Shown here: piece after piece, positions 52,587-59,983 of the stretch
Position numbering within the stretch: the stretch's first letter is position 1
Layout of the letters: each line of letters begins with the position of its first letter
NCBI GenBank assembly: GCA_028705495.1
Contig: JAQWDK010000006.1
Location: 43,547-107,546, forward strand
Length of the DNA stretch: 64,000 bases
DNA from: Eubacteriales bacterium
Lineage (GTDB): Bacteria; Bacillota; Clostridia; Oscillospirales; CAG-382
Direction: 5' to 3'
Made by a program: the position numbers and the translations under genes
The notes under the pieces: model-generated
Databases searched by the model: none
What the model was told of the DNA's origin: nothing
The model's input: the letters and a program-made list of their open reading frames with translations, nothing else

Positions 52587-52936
52587 CCTCTGGCCTTTTG
52601 CAAAAGCTTTATAACCTCATCGGTTTTTAGAACTTTGCCATAAGAAACTACTTTGCCATCTACAACCAGGGCAGGGGTCGTCATCACACCATAGGCTGCA
52701 ATCTGGGAAAAATCGGTTACATGGTCGATTGTTGCATCCATCCCCAACTGCTCCAATGCGGCCTTTGTCGCTGTTTCCAATGCATTGCATTTCGCACAAC
52801 CGCTTCCAAGTACCTTTACGCTTGCGCCTCCATCCTTTGCTATTTCAGCTTTTGCCATGCTTTCCGCATCGCAGTTACCACCACAGCAACAAGGTGTCGT
52901 TTTTACCTCTTTGTTTTTCTTTCCAAACAGTGCCAT
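52583..52936 (-). CDS. Thioredoxin-like small redox protein (redox-active disulfide family)
   Basis: A 117-residue protein: Cys-rich N-terminus (TTPCCCGGNCDAESM) and a thioredoxin_3 fold with active site LGSGCAKCNALETATKAAL and cis-proline region GVMTTPALVVDGK. Start 52936 has AAGGAGA seven bases upstream and begins MALFGKKNK; the longer frame lacks a site. Proteins of this kind accompany ArsP/CcdA genes in anaerobes and are thought to take part in arsenical or metal-thiol chemistry. Confidence 0.85.
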   Translation of the reverse strand: MALFGKKNKEVKTTPCCCGGNCDAESMAKAEIAKDGGASVKVLGSGCAKCNALETATKAALEQLGMDATIDHVTDFSQIAAYGVMTTPALVVDGKVVSYGKVLKTDEVIKLLQKARG

Positions 52937-52958
52937 AATAAATCTCCTTTTTAAATTA

Positions 52959-53648
52959 TTAAAATCCAAGATAAAACATATAGAACCCGATGAGTAAAAT
53001 TAGAGTACCCATCACTATTTTCAATACGTTGCTTGCTTTTCCGTATCTTTCGCTGGTAGAAAGTTTTTGAACAAAACCTATGGATGTACCGGCGGCAATG
53101 GCAAGTATTCCGTGTCCTATAGAGTAAAGCAGCAATAATAATATGCCCCAAACAATACTTCCTTTACCGGCTACAATGGCAAGCAGTGCAATAAGTACGG
53201 GTGTGGAACAAGGTGAAGAAAAAATCCCGCCGAGAATTCCGGCAATGAATGCACCAGCAAAACCCCTCTTGGTGTTTTTAGAAATAAGATAGCTGGACGG
53301 GATGATTTCAAATATACCCCATGTCTGCAAGGCCATCAATACCATGAGTACTCCAAGGACGATATACCACCACGATGCGGACGTGCCCATGAGCCGCCCC
53401 GCGATGGAAGCAATCACTCCAAGTATAGTAAATGTCACAGCTGCTCCGGCTGCAAAAGTGAGCGACAACCGAAATGCTCGTTTTGTATCCTTTTGCCCTG
53501 TGCCGCCTACATATCCGATTACCAGAGGGACACCGGAAAGGGAACAGGGTGTGAACGAGGTTAGGACACCCGCCAGTAGAGCCAGGAGAGGAGCTAGCCA
53601 GCCACTTGTCTGAATGAGCTGTGACAGATTTTCTAGAGCTTCTGTCAT
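52959..53648 (-). CDS. ccdA: Cytochrome c biogenesis protein CcdA-type thiol transporter
   Basis: A 229-residue membrane protein with six spans. GVLTSFTPCSLSGVPLVIGY and GILGGIFSSPCSTPVLIALL hold the two membrane cysteines that shuttle electrons across the membrane. It overlaps the thioredoxin-like gene before it by four bases. It likely takes electrons from cytosolic thioredoxin and gives them to the extracytoplasmic thioredoxin at 53645. Two such proteins in an arsenic operon suggest reduction of arsenicals outside the cytosol. Confidence 0.9.
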   Translation of the reverse strand: MTEALENLSQLIQTSGWLAPLLALLAGVLTSFTPCSLSGVPLVIGYVGGTGQKDTKRAFRLSLTFAAGAAVTFTILGVIASIAGRLMGTSASWWYIVLGVLMVLMALQTWGIFEIIPSSYLISKNTKRGFAGAFIAGILGGIFSSPCSTPVLIALLAIVAGKGSIVWGILLLLLYSIGHGILAIAAGTSIGFVQKLSTSERYGKASNVLKIVMGTLILLIGFYMFYLGF

Positions 53649-54160
53649 TTGTCCACCCCCATATCATTAAGTATACGCCGCATTTGATCTTCGGTTAGGC
53701 CACCTTGATGCACTGTAAAAACATGTTCATTTGTGTCTTTCTTAGAATACATTGTGAACTCGATTTTAATATCATCACTGGGTACATAGGGTGTGCCGTC
53801 AGCATTAATAAACACCTGGGTAGGGATAACCTGGATGGGAAAATCATTTGCTGCACCTGGATTTTTCCAGACGTCAACAAACTTAATTATCGCTTTACCC
53901 TGCATATCGGCATTCATTCTTACAAGAACAGGAGCCATTTCCTTACATGGATCACACGAGTCAGCCCCAAAATCAATGATAATAGGCAGTTCATAAGAGG
54001 TTAGTAATTCTAAGTCAATACTTGTCGCTTCTAATGCAAAGTCTTTGTTTTCGACAGTCGGTGGCGTCTCCGAATTTGTATTTTTAAATATCCAAATACC
54101 CGCGATGACCAACACGATGAAGACGGGTATTATTATTTTAACGAGCTTTTCCTTATTCAT
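53645..54160 (-). CDS. Membrane-anchored thioredoxin-like protein
   Basis: A 171-residue protein with an N-terminal membrane anchor (residues about 8-26) and an outward thioredoxin domain. The active site is FGADSCDPCKEMAPVL, with the cis-proline in IQVIPTQVFI. Start 54160 is chosen because GGAGA lies ten bases before it. It is the natural partner of the CcdA protein just after it and may reduce pentavalent arsenicals or protein thiols at the cell surface. Confidence 0.88.
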   Translation of the reverse strand: MNKEKLVKIIIPVFIVLVIAGIWIFKNTNSETPPTVENKDFALEATSIDLELLTSYELPIIIDFGADSCDPCKEMAPVLVRMNADMQGKAIIKFVDVWKNPGAANDFPIQVIPTQVFINADGTPYVPSDDIKIEFTMYSKKDTNEHVFTVHQGGLTEDQMRRILNDMGVDK

Positions 54161-54187
54161 CAGCAAAAATTCTCCTCAATACTTCCC

Positions 54188-55201
54188 CTAATTAAGTAAA
54201 GGCGCGATAGCGTTGAAAAAGTACCCTACAATTATTATCCCTACAGCGCATACTCCAATGAAGAGAGCCATCAATTTAGGTTTAATGGCTTTGCTGAGCA
54301 TAATTAGAGAGGGCAGTGACAGGGTGGTAACTCCCATCATGAAGGCTAATACTACACCAAGTTGTGCACCTTTGGCAAGCAGGGCTTCTGCAATCGGAAT
54401 GGTCCCGAAAATGTCGGCATAGATGGGAATTCCTACTATCGTTGCCAATGGAACAGCCAGCGGATTTCCCGTTCCTAAAATCTTCACGATCCATTCCTGT
54501 GGAATCCAGTTATGGATAACTGCGCCTATTCCAACGCCCACCAATATATATGGGAAGACCTTCTTTAAAGTGTCAATTACCTGATCTTTTGCGAAAACCA
54601 AGCGGTCACGTCTTGTAAGTTCTGGGGCTTCAATGTCAACACTTCCACCTCTGGAAATGAATTTTTCAACGTATTTTTCCATATGCAATTTTTCAATGAT
54701 GGTACCTCCGACAATAGCGATTATCAAACCAAGCGCCACATAAAGTATAGCAACTTCTGTACCAAAAATGCTCATCAAAAGAACTAACGACCCTAAATCA
54801 ACCATAGGAGAGGAAATAAGAAACGAAAAAGTTACCCCTAATGGCAGTCCAGCACTTGTGAAGCCCATGAACAATGGAATGGATGAACAGGAACAAAAGG
54901 GTGTCACCGTTCCCAACAATGCAGCAACTGTATTTGCTCCAATTCCACGAAAGCGTCCCAGTATTCTTTTAGTCCTTTCCGGCGGAAAGAAACTCTGGAT
55001 ATAAGAAATAATAAAAATTAATACGCAAAGCAAAACAACAATCTTGATCGTATCATAGATAAAAAATTGTGCACTGGCGACCCAGCGATTACCGATATCC
55101 AGCCCCAAAGCCGATAATCCGCTGCCTATCACATCATTGAGCCAATTCATGCCGAGTATTTGATTCTGAAAAAAGTCCCAAATAGCTCTTAATACTTGCA
55201 T
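54188..55201 (-). CDS. arsP: ArsP-type organoarsenical efflux permease
   Basis: A 337-residue permease of the DUF318/UPF0718 family with eight or more spans. The signature TVTPFCSCSSIPLFMGF with its cysteine trio and the repeat half GIPIYADIFGTIPIAEALLAKG mark it as ArsP, an exporter of trivalent methyl- and aromatic arsenicals. No ArsB or Acr3 pump is present, so resistance here appears to run through the methylated form. It is the first transporter gene after arsR. Confidence 0.9.
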   Translation of the reverse strand: MQVLRAIWDFFQNQILGMNWLNDVIGSGLSALGLDIGNRWVASAQFFIYDTIKIVVLLCVLIFIISYIQSFFPPERTKRILGRFRGIGANTVAALLGTVTPFCSCSSIPLFMGFTSAGLPLGVTFSFLISSPMVDLGSLVLLMSIFGTEVAILYVALGLIIAIVGGTIIEKLHMEKYVEKFISRGGSVDIEAPELTRRDRLVFAKDQVIDTLKKVFPYILVGVGIGAVIHNWIPQEWIVKILGTGNPLAVPLATIVGIPIYADIFGTIPIAEALLAKGAQLGVVLAFMMGVTTLSLPSLIMLSKAIKPKLMALFIGVCAVGIIIVGYFFNAIAPLLN

Positions 55202-55293
55202 TGTGATAAAACCTCTCCTTCATAATTGGACAATCATATCCAAAATATTTGATGTATAGTGCCTGAAAAAAGCCATTATTCGATAAATAGCCT

Positions 55294-55605
55294 TTATAGA
55301 CAACAATTGCTTTTTTCAGTTATTGCATTCGGTGTGAGGAGTTCCTTCAAAAGTGCCATAGCTTCTCCGCCACCCTTTTCACATATTGTATAGTAAGTCC
55401 ATTTTCCCTCAGGTCTGCTGTCCACGATCCCAGACTCACAGAGAATTTTCATGTGATAAGACAGTGAAGACTGCGGCATATCAAGCTGTTCTGTCAGTAC
55501 ACAGGCACATTTTTCACCGCTCCGAAGTAACTCGAGGATTCGTAGACGCTTTTCATCGCCGAAGGCTTTGAACACCTTTACTTGATCATCGTATGTGGTT
55601 ATTAT
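55294..55605 (-). CDS. arsR: ArsR-family arsenic-responsive repressor with an apparent ATA start
   Basis: A metalloregulator of 92-103 residues. The HTH is SSLSYHMKILCESGIV; sensor cysteines lie in KCACVL (helix 3 type CxC), and a further cysteine pair ends the protein (SNCCL). The usual opening of this subfamily is M-x-TTYDDQVKVFKAFGDE; here the codons before TTYDDQ are ATA ATA, with GAGGTGAG six bases upstream. The first standard start in frame is GTG 55575, which would remove ten conserved residues. I place the start at 55605 as an AUA codon, with 55575 as fallback. It represses the operon from the promoter at 55642. Confidence 0.82.
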   Translation of the reverse strand: MITTYDDQVKVFKAFGDEKRLRILELLRSGEKCACVLTEQLDMPQSSLSYHMKILCESGIVDSRPEGKWTYYTICEKGGGEAMALLKELLTPNAITEKSNCCL

Positions 55606-55628
55606 GTTCTCACCTCAAATCTAAAATA

Positions 55629-55655
55629 CTTGATATGATATAGTATATGCTTCAA
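55629..55655. promoter_or_regulatory. Probable ArsR operator
   Basis: An imperfect palindrome with arms TTGA....ATATA and TATAT....TCAA centred on the -10 box. Its position over the promoter is what an ArsR repressor needs. Binding is inferred. Confidence 0.55.
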
Positions 55656-55670
55656 ATCTAAAAATGTCAA
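55642..55670 (-). promoter_or_regulatory. Promoter of the arsenic operon
   Basis: Read on the minus strand: TTGACA (55670-55665), a 17-base spacer and TATACT (55647-55642), 37 bases before the start region of arsR. Confidence 0.85.
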
Positions 55671-55749
55671 TATGAATGCAAAGAAATTCACAAATAATTT
55701 GAAAAGCCGGAAAGCGTTGATACCAAAGGACTTTCGGAAAACAAAAAAT

Positions 55750-55832
55750 GAGACATAGGGGGTTCAAATCCCCTTGTCTCGAAAATTTTTGCAAGGTGAA
55801 ATTTTCGTTTTTGCTCAACCTTGTCTCATTTT
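55750..55832. repeat. Inverted repeats with a tRNA T-arm/acceptor look
   Basis: GAGACA, then GGGGGTTCAAATCCCCT, then TGTCTCG resemble a tRNA 3' end folded on a matching acceptor strand, without D and anticodon arms. AAAATGAGACA (left) and TTGTCTCATTTT (55821-55832) form a larger inverted repeat around it. It could be a trace of an attachment site. Confidence 0.45.
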
Positions 55833-55979
55833 CAAAAAAACGAGCAAACACTGTAAACATTGAAGTTACAAGGAAAAATGTAAAGAACTGCTTCTGAAAT
55901 GAACCACGGGGGTTCGAAAATCAGAAGCAGTTCAAGAATTTATGCTATTTTTGTAATTGCAGAAATATTTTCTTATCTT

Positions 55980-56008
55980 TTGAAAAAGGTATGAAAACAT
56001 GCTATAAT
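55980..56008 (+). promoter_or_regulatory. Promoter of the small XRE regulator
   Basis: TTGAAA (55980-55985), a 17-base spacer and TATAAT (56003-56008), 26 bases before the start region at 56035. Confidence 0.8.
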
Positions 56009-56034
56009 GGAGCAAGTAAAAGAGGTGTAGTTTT

Positions 56035-56238
56035 ATAAAAATTAGCTATAAGCCGTTATTCAGGCAACTACTCGAACGTGATATAAAGAAAATGGGGTTG
56101 TTAAGAGCTGCAAAAATCAGTACATCCACCTTATCAAAACTCGGTAAAAACGAACCAGTCAAGCTTGAAATGCTCATGCGTGTCTGCGAAGCACTCCATT
56201 GTAGAATTGAGGATGTTATAGAATTTGTGGACGATTGA
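56035..56238 (+). CDS. Small XRE/Cro-type regulator with an apparent ATA start
   Basis: A 67-residue helix-turn-helix protein: KISYKPLFRQLLERDIKKMG, then RAAKISTSTLSKLGKNEPV and LEMLMRVCEALHCRIEDVIE. Proteins of this family normally open M-K-I-S-Y-K-P-L; here the first codon is ATA at 56035, seven bases after AGAGGTG, with a good promoter upstream. The only in-frame ATG codons are inside or after the first helix. It is a complete family member except for that base. It precedes a decayed gene and the sigma-factor gene and may control them. Confidence 0.75.
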   Translation: MKISYKPLFRQLLERDIKKMGLLRAAKISTSTLSKLGKNEPVKLEMLMRVCEALHCRIEDVIEFVDD

Positions 56239-56240
56239 CG

Positions 56241-56570
56241 ATGATTCTATATATAACCAAAGATACCTTTGCCTTCTTCAAGCTGAAAAAGCCGTAGGAT
56301 ATGCTCTTTCCCGTTACCAAAACGATGTCTCAAAAACTAATTGAAATCGAATCGGGTGACAGACTCCTTGAAGGGGGCGGTAAACTATTTTATTTTGACA
56401 GACGAAAATGCATTCAGGTAACCAATTTATGTCCATGCTTAAGCTTGTACTTGTTGATGTAAAGATGGATGATATGCCGGACGCAGACAATACAATTGCA
56501 CACTATCTGTTTAATTTGTATGAATACGACGCTGTAATGAAAAAGATACTTAAAACGTATTTTATCTAAA
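56241..56570 (+). pseudogene. Decayed small gene after the XRE regulator
   Basis: The frame MILYITKDTFAFFKLKKP is followed by an in-frame TAG, then continues DMLFPVTKTMSQKLIEIESG, LLEGGGKLFYFDRRKCIQVTN. After a frame change it goes on FMSMLKLVLVDVKMDDMPDA, NTIAHYLFNLYEYDAVMKKI and ends at TAA 56570. One stop and one shift show decay. The family looks like small proteins found next to XRE regulators in mobile DNA; I cannot name it. Confidence 0.6.
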
Positions 56571-56673
56571 AAAACAAGGTTATGTTAAGAGAAAGATAAA
56601 AACTTTCAAATCCATCGAATCAAATCCAAAATTTGCGACTTATAGGTGAAAGCTTTCAAAACGAGGTGAACAA

Positions 56674-58302
56674 ATGCATTATCAGAAAATTGAAAATTAC
56701 ACAGAGTATTTGTTCTCTGCCGCCTTACAAAAATGCCGCAACCTACAGGACGCAGAAGACATGACACAGGATGTATTGCTCTTGGCGCTGTCCTATCAAG
56801 GTGAAGTGAGTAATATTAAAGCGTGGCTGTCATCGGTGCTTAATCACAAGTATTATGATATGCTCCGCAGAAAGTACAAGCTTCCATGTGTCAGTATTGA
56901 CATGGTTCCGGAGGAGAGCGAACCATTTGCCGATGCGGAAACCGATGATAAACCTCAGGCGGATGTTGTTCGCCGTGAGGTTGCCTATCTTGCCGGAAAG
57001 TACCGTGAGGTCATAGTACGTCATTATCTGCAAGGCGAAAAGGTTCAACAGATTGCCGATACCATGGACATACCAAAAGGAACCGTCCTATCACGGTTAT
57101 CGGCAGGCAGAGAGCAGATGCGGAAAGGATTTGACGAGATGGAGAATTACGAGAAACAAAGTTATCAGCCCGAACGGTTGGAAATTAGTTGTCACGGTAG
57201 ACAAGGCTTCCGTGAAGAACCCTGGTCGCTTGTTGCGGATGACATGATGAAGCAAAACATATTAATTGTTGCCTATGAAAAAACACTGACAAGTGTAGAA
57301 ATTGCAAAGGCTCTCGGTATACCGACTGCATACATTGAGCGTGCAGTGGACGACCTTGTAAAATCGGAACTAATGGTAAGAGTGGGCAATAAGGTTTTTA
57401 CCGATTTTATGATTACCAAGCCGGAACAGCTTTTGAAAGGTTTAGATGCCGAAATTGAATTAACACAAAAGCATTATACGGAAATATTAAACTGCGTCAA
57501 TAGCTTTCTTCACGAACTCCTTGTGTCGGAATTTTTATCAGAATTAACAGAAAGCAAACGCAAAAAGCTGAAATACTACTTTTTACTCCACCTGTTTTCA
57601 TCTGCAATTTATACGGCAACACAGCGAATTATTCCGTCAAAGGAGGAATATCCCCAGCGTCCTGATGGAGGAAGGTGGATCGCTATGGGTTCGCAGTATC
57701 CGCAGAACTTCGATTTTGAAAACTACCGATTCAGAAAGTACTGTTACGGCGGTGAGAGAAGATCATATGATGAAAATTATCTTGGAGCATCTGCTATTGA
57801 CCTGCACATATATGACACCCAGCCTGACCTGAATCTATACGAACACGGTCCGATTGAAATACATGATGATAATCTTGTAAAGCTACTTTATATTCTGTCA
57901 AGGGATATTCCATTTGAAAATTCAGGATTTAATCTTATATTTTGCGAGGATATTCCACATTTAACGAAGTGCGGAATTTTAGTCATCAAGGACGGAAAGC
58001 CGTTTGTAAATCTGCCGATGCTCACACCCAAAGAATACAACATACTTGATAAAATCCGAATCAAGCATATGTATTTGATGGTGGATTTGTTTGAGCCTTG
58101 GCTCAGAGAAATATTTCCACAGTTAAAAATTGACATTCCGAAGCATCTTGTTGGTAGAGTCGCCGAATTCAGACAGTATTCATGTTATGCTATTCCTATG
58201 GCGTTTATGAAGAAAGCCACTGAATCCGGAGATTTCGATACCAATAACGCGACACCGCCCATGGTGTTTGTGGTGGATGATCAGAATAAAAATATTAGAT
58301 AA
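56674..58302 (+). CDS. ECF-type sigma factor with a long C-terminal extension
   Basis: A 542-residue protein. Residues 1-160 are a sigma-70 factor of ECF type: region 2 (LQDAEDMTQDVLLLALSY, NIKAWLSSVLNHKYYDML) and region 4 (LAGKYREVIVRHYLQGEKVQ, DIPKGTVLSRLSAGREQMRK). Residues 190-270 contain a winged-helix-like unit (TSVEIAKALGIPTAYIERA, VDDLVKSELMVRVGNKVF). The last 270 residues are a mixed domain ending KKATESGDFDTNNATPPM that I cannot name. No anti-sigma gene lies beside it, so the extension may hold the sensor. Start follows CGAGGTG; a terminator closes the gene. Confidence 0.85.
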   Translation: MHYQKIENYTEYLFSAALQKCRNLQDAEDMTQDVLLLALSYQGEVSNIKAWLSSVLNHKYYDMLRRKYKLPCVSIDMVPEESEPFADAETDDKPQADVVRREVAYLAGKYREVIVRHYLQGEKVQQIADTMDIPKGTVLSRLSAGREQMRKGFDEMENYEKQSYQPERLEISCHGRQGFREEPWSLVADDMMKQNILIVAYEKTLTSVEIAKALGIPTAYIERAVDDLVKSELMVRVGNKVFTDFMITKPEQLLKGLDAEIELTQKHYTEILNCVNSFLHELLVSEFLSELTESKRKKLKYYFLLHLFSSAIYTATQRIIPSKEEYPQRPDGGRWIAMGSQYPQNFDFENYRFRKYCYGGERRSYDENYLGASAIDLHIYDTQPDLNLYEHGPIEIHDDNLVKLLYILSRDIPFENSGFNLIFCEDIPHLTKCGILVIKDGKPFVNLPMLTPKEYNILDKIRIKHMYLMVDLFEPWLREIFPQLKIDIPKHLVGRVAEFRQYSCYAIPMAFMKKATESGDFDTNNATPPMVFVVDDQNKNIR

Positions 58303-58310
58303 TATATCAA

Positions 58311-58353
58311 ACAGCCCCTGGAGTCTAAATGATTTCTGGGGCTGTTTATTTTT
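58311..58353 (+). terminator. Terminator of the sigma-factor gene
   Basis: ACAGCCCC and GGGGCTGT form a perfect stem with a 19-base loop, followed by TTATTTTT. Confidence 0.88.
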
Positions 58354-58411
58354 AATATGATATTGAATATTCAACTTTAGCTGTTTATAATTACTCTATA
58401 CATCAATTGAT

Positions 58412-59983
58412 TTACACCCTGATTTCCGTTCCGTTTTTGAACCGGAATACTATTTTCCTGTCAGCCGTCACCGTGGCGGTTTCAAGCAGCGTAATCCAAA
58501 GCCGCTCGTTCCATTCGGTTATCGCCAGCGGTTGCTTTTTGAGCATCGTTATAAAGGCGGTCAGCTCCTTGCTCTTTCGAACCCGTTTATCTCGCTCCGC
58601 TTCGAGTGCAGTGTAATGTTCCAGAGCGGCGTTATAGCGATTTTCCATGCGTTCAGTTTCCAGTGCGTAGGATTCCTGCGACTGGGCGATGGACGCATTC
58701 TTTTTTATATGCGCCTGCATAAGCTCAGACACAACGGCCATTTCGTCATGCTCATGCTGCATTTCGGCATCCATCGTCGTAGTGTCGCAGAGCGTCTGCC
58801 GAATAAGCTCACAGTCAGCAAGAACTGTGGAGCGATTGCCCATCAAGTCATTGTAGGCAATAAGGAAACGTTGTTTGATTTCGTCCTCGGTGAGTCTGGG
58901 CGTGGCACATTTGATTTCATTCATAAACTTCCGGTTGCATTGAAAAATAACCGTGCGGTACTCATCTGTGGAGTGCCAAACCTTACGCCCGTAGAATCCA
59001 CCGCAATCGCCACAGATAAGCTTGCTGTGAAAAGCTTTGTCACTGTAAGCTCTGCCCAGTTCCTTGCGCCGTGCCATTTCGTCTTGTACCATATCAAATT
59101 CCTCTGGGGTGATGATGGCTTCATGCGAATTTTCCACATAATATTGGGGTACCTCGCCGTTGTTAATGCGTAGCTCTTTTGTCAAGAAGTCAGCTGTAAA
59201 GCGTTTTTGTAGTAATGCATCTCCCTTATATTTCTCATTCGTGAGGATGCTTGATATCGTGGATGCCTGCCATTTCTGCTTTCCCGCAGGGCTTAAGATT
59301 CCGTGTTTCATGAGGTAGTTTGCAATGCCCTGAGTGGTTTTGCCCTCAAGAAAAAGCTTGTAAATAATACGAACGGTTTCTGCCTCCTCCGGAACGACCT
59401 TGAGGTTTCCGTCTTCACCCTTTTCAAAACCGAGAAAAGTGGAATAGGGGACACTGACCTTGCCGTCTGAGAAACGTTTCCTCTGACCCCATGTGACGTT
59501 CTCCGATATGCTACGGCTTTCTTCTTGCGCTAACGAGCTCATAATAGTGAGTAGGAGCTCTCCTTTACCGTCAAAAGTGTAAATATTCTCCTTCTCGAAG
59601 AAGCATTCCACCCCTTTTTCTTTCAGCTTCCTGATGGTAACAAGACTATCTACAGTGTTTCTCGCAAATCGGGAGACTGACTTTGTAACAATAAGGTCAA
59701 TCTTTCCAGCAAGGGCATCAGCTATCATTTTCTTGAAACCATCTCTGTGTTTTGTACCGAGTGCCGATATGCCTTCGTCAGTGTAGACTTTAACAAACTC
59801 CCAATCGGTGCGGCTTTTAATATAATCAGTGTAGTAATTAATCTGAGCCTCGTAGCTCGTGAACTGCTCATCGCTGTCTGTAGAAACACGAGCATAGCCT
59901 GCTACTCTGCGTTTCGTGAGTGCATTTGTCGGCAGTGCCGTGAACTTATTTTTCGTCGCCGGAATCGTCCTTACTTTTGCCAT
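58412..59983 (-). CDS. Large serine recombinase, intact, downstream member of a pair
   Basis: A 523-residue recombinase with nucleophile in GYARVSTDSDEQ (Ser at about 34), VYTDEGISALGTKHRDGF, VTKSVSRFARNTVDSL, a recombinase domain, zinc ribbon (ICGDCGGFYGRKVW, FQCNRKF), coiled-coil and the tail WNERLWITLLETATV. It overlaps the upstream recombinase by 38 bases, so the two are made together. It is the closest intact relative of the truncated genes at 11562 and 47250. Paired serine recombinases like this are found on large integrative elements of Clostridia and may be required together, as in cassette-type recombination. Confidence 0.93.
   Translation of the reverse strand: MAKVRTIPATKNKFTALPTNALTKRRVAGYARVSTDSDEQFTSYEAQINYYTDYIKSRTDWEFVKVYTDEGISALGTKHRDGFKKMIADALAGKIDLIVTKSVSRFARNTVDSLVTIRKLKEKGVECFFEKENIYTFDGKGELLLTIMSSLAQEESRSISENVTWGQRKRFSDGKVSVPYSTFLGFEKGEDGNLKVVPEEAETVRIIYKLFLEGKTTQGIANYLMKHGILSPAGKQKWQASTISSILTNEKYKGDALLQKRFTADFLTKELRINNGEVPQYYVENSHEAIITPEEFDMVQDEMARRKELGRAYSDKAFHSKLICGDCGGFYGRKVWHSTDEYRTVIFQCNRKFMNEIKCATPRLTEDEIKQRFLIAYNDLMGNRSTVLADCELIRQTLCDTTTMDAEMQHEHDEMAVVSELMQAHIKKNASIAQSQESYALETERMENRYNAALEHYTALEAERDKRVRKSKELTAFITMLKKQPLAITEWNERLWITLLETATVTADRKIVFRFKNGTEIRV

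Noticed and set aside
55621..55860. 79-codon minus-strand frame upstream of arsR
   Set aside because: It spans the ars promoter and the tRNA-like repeats and has no protein character.
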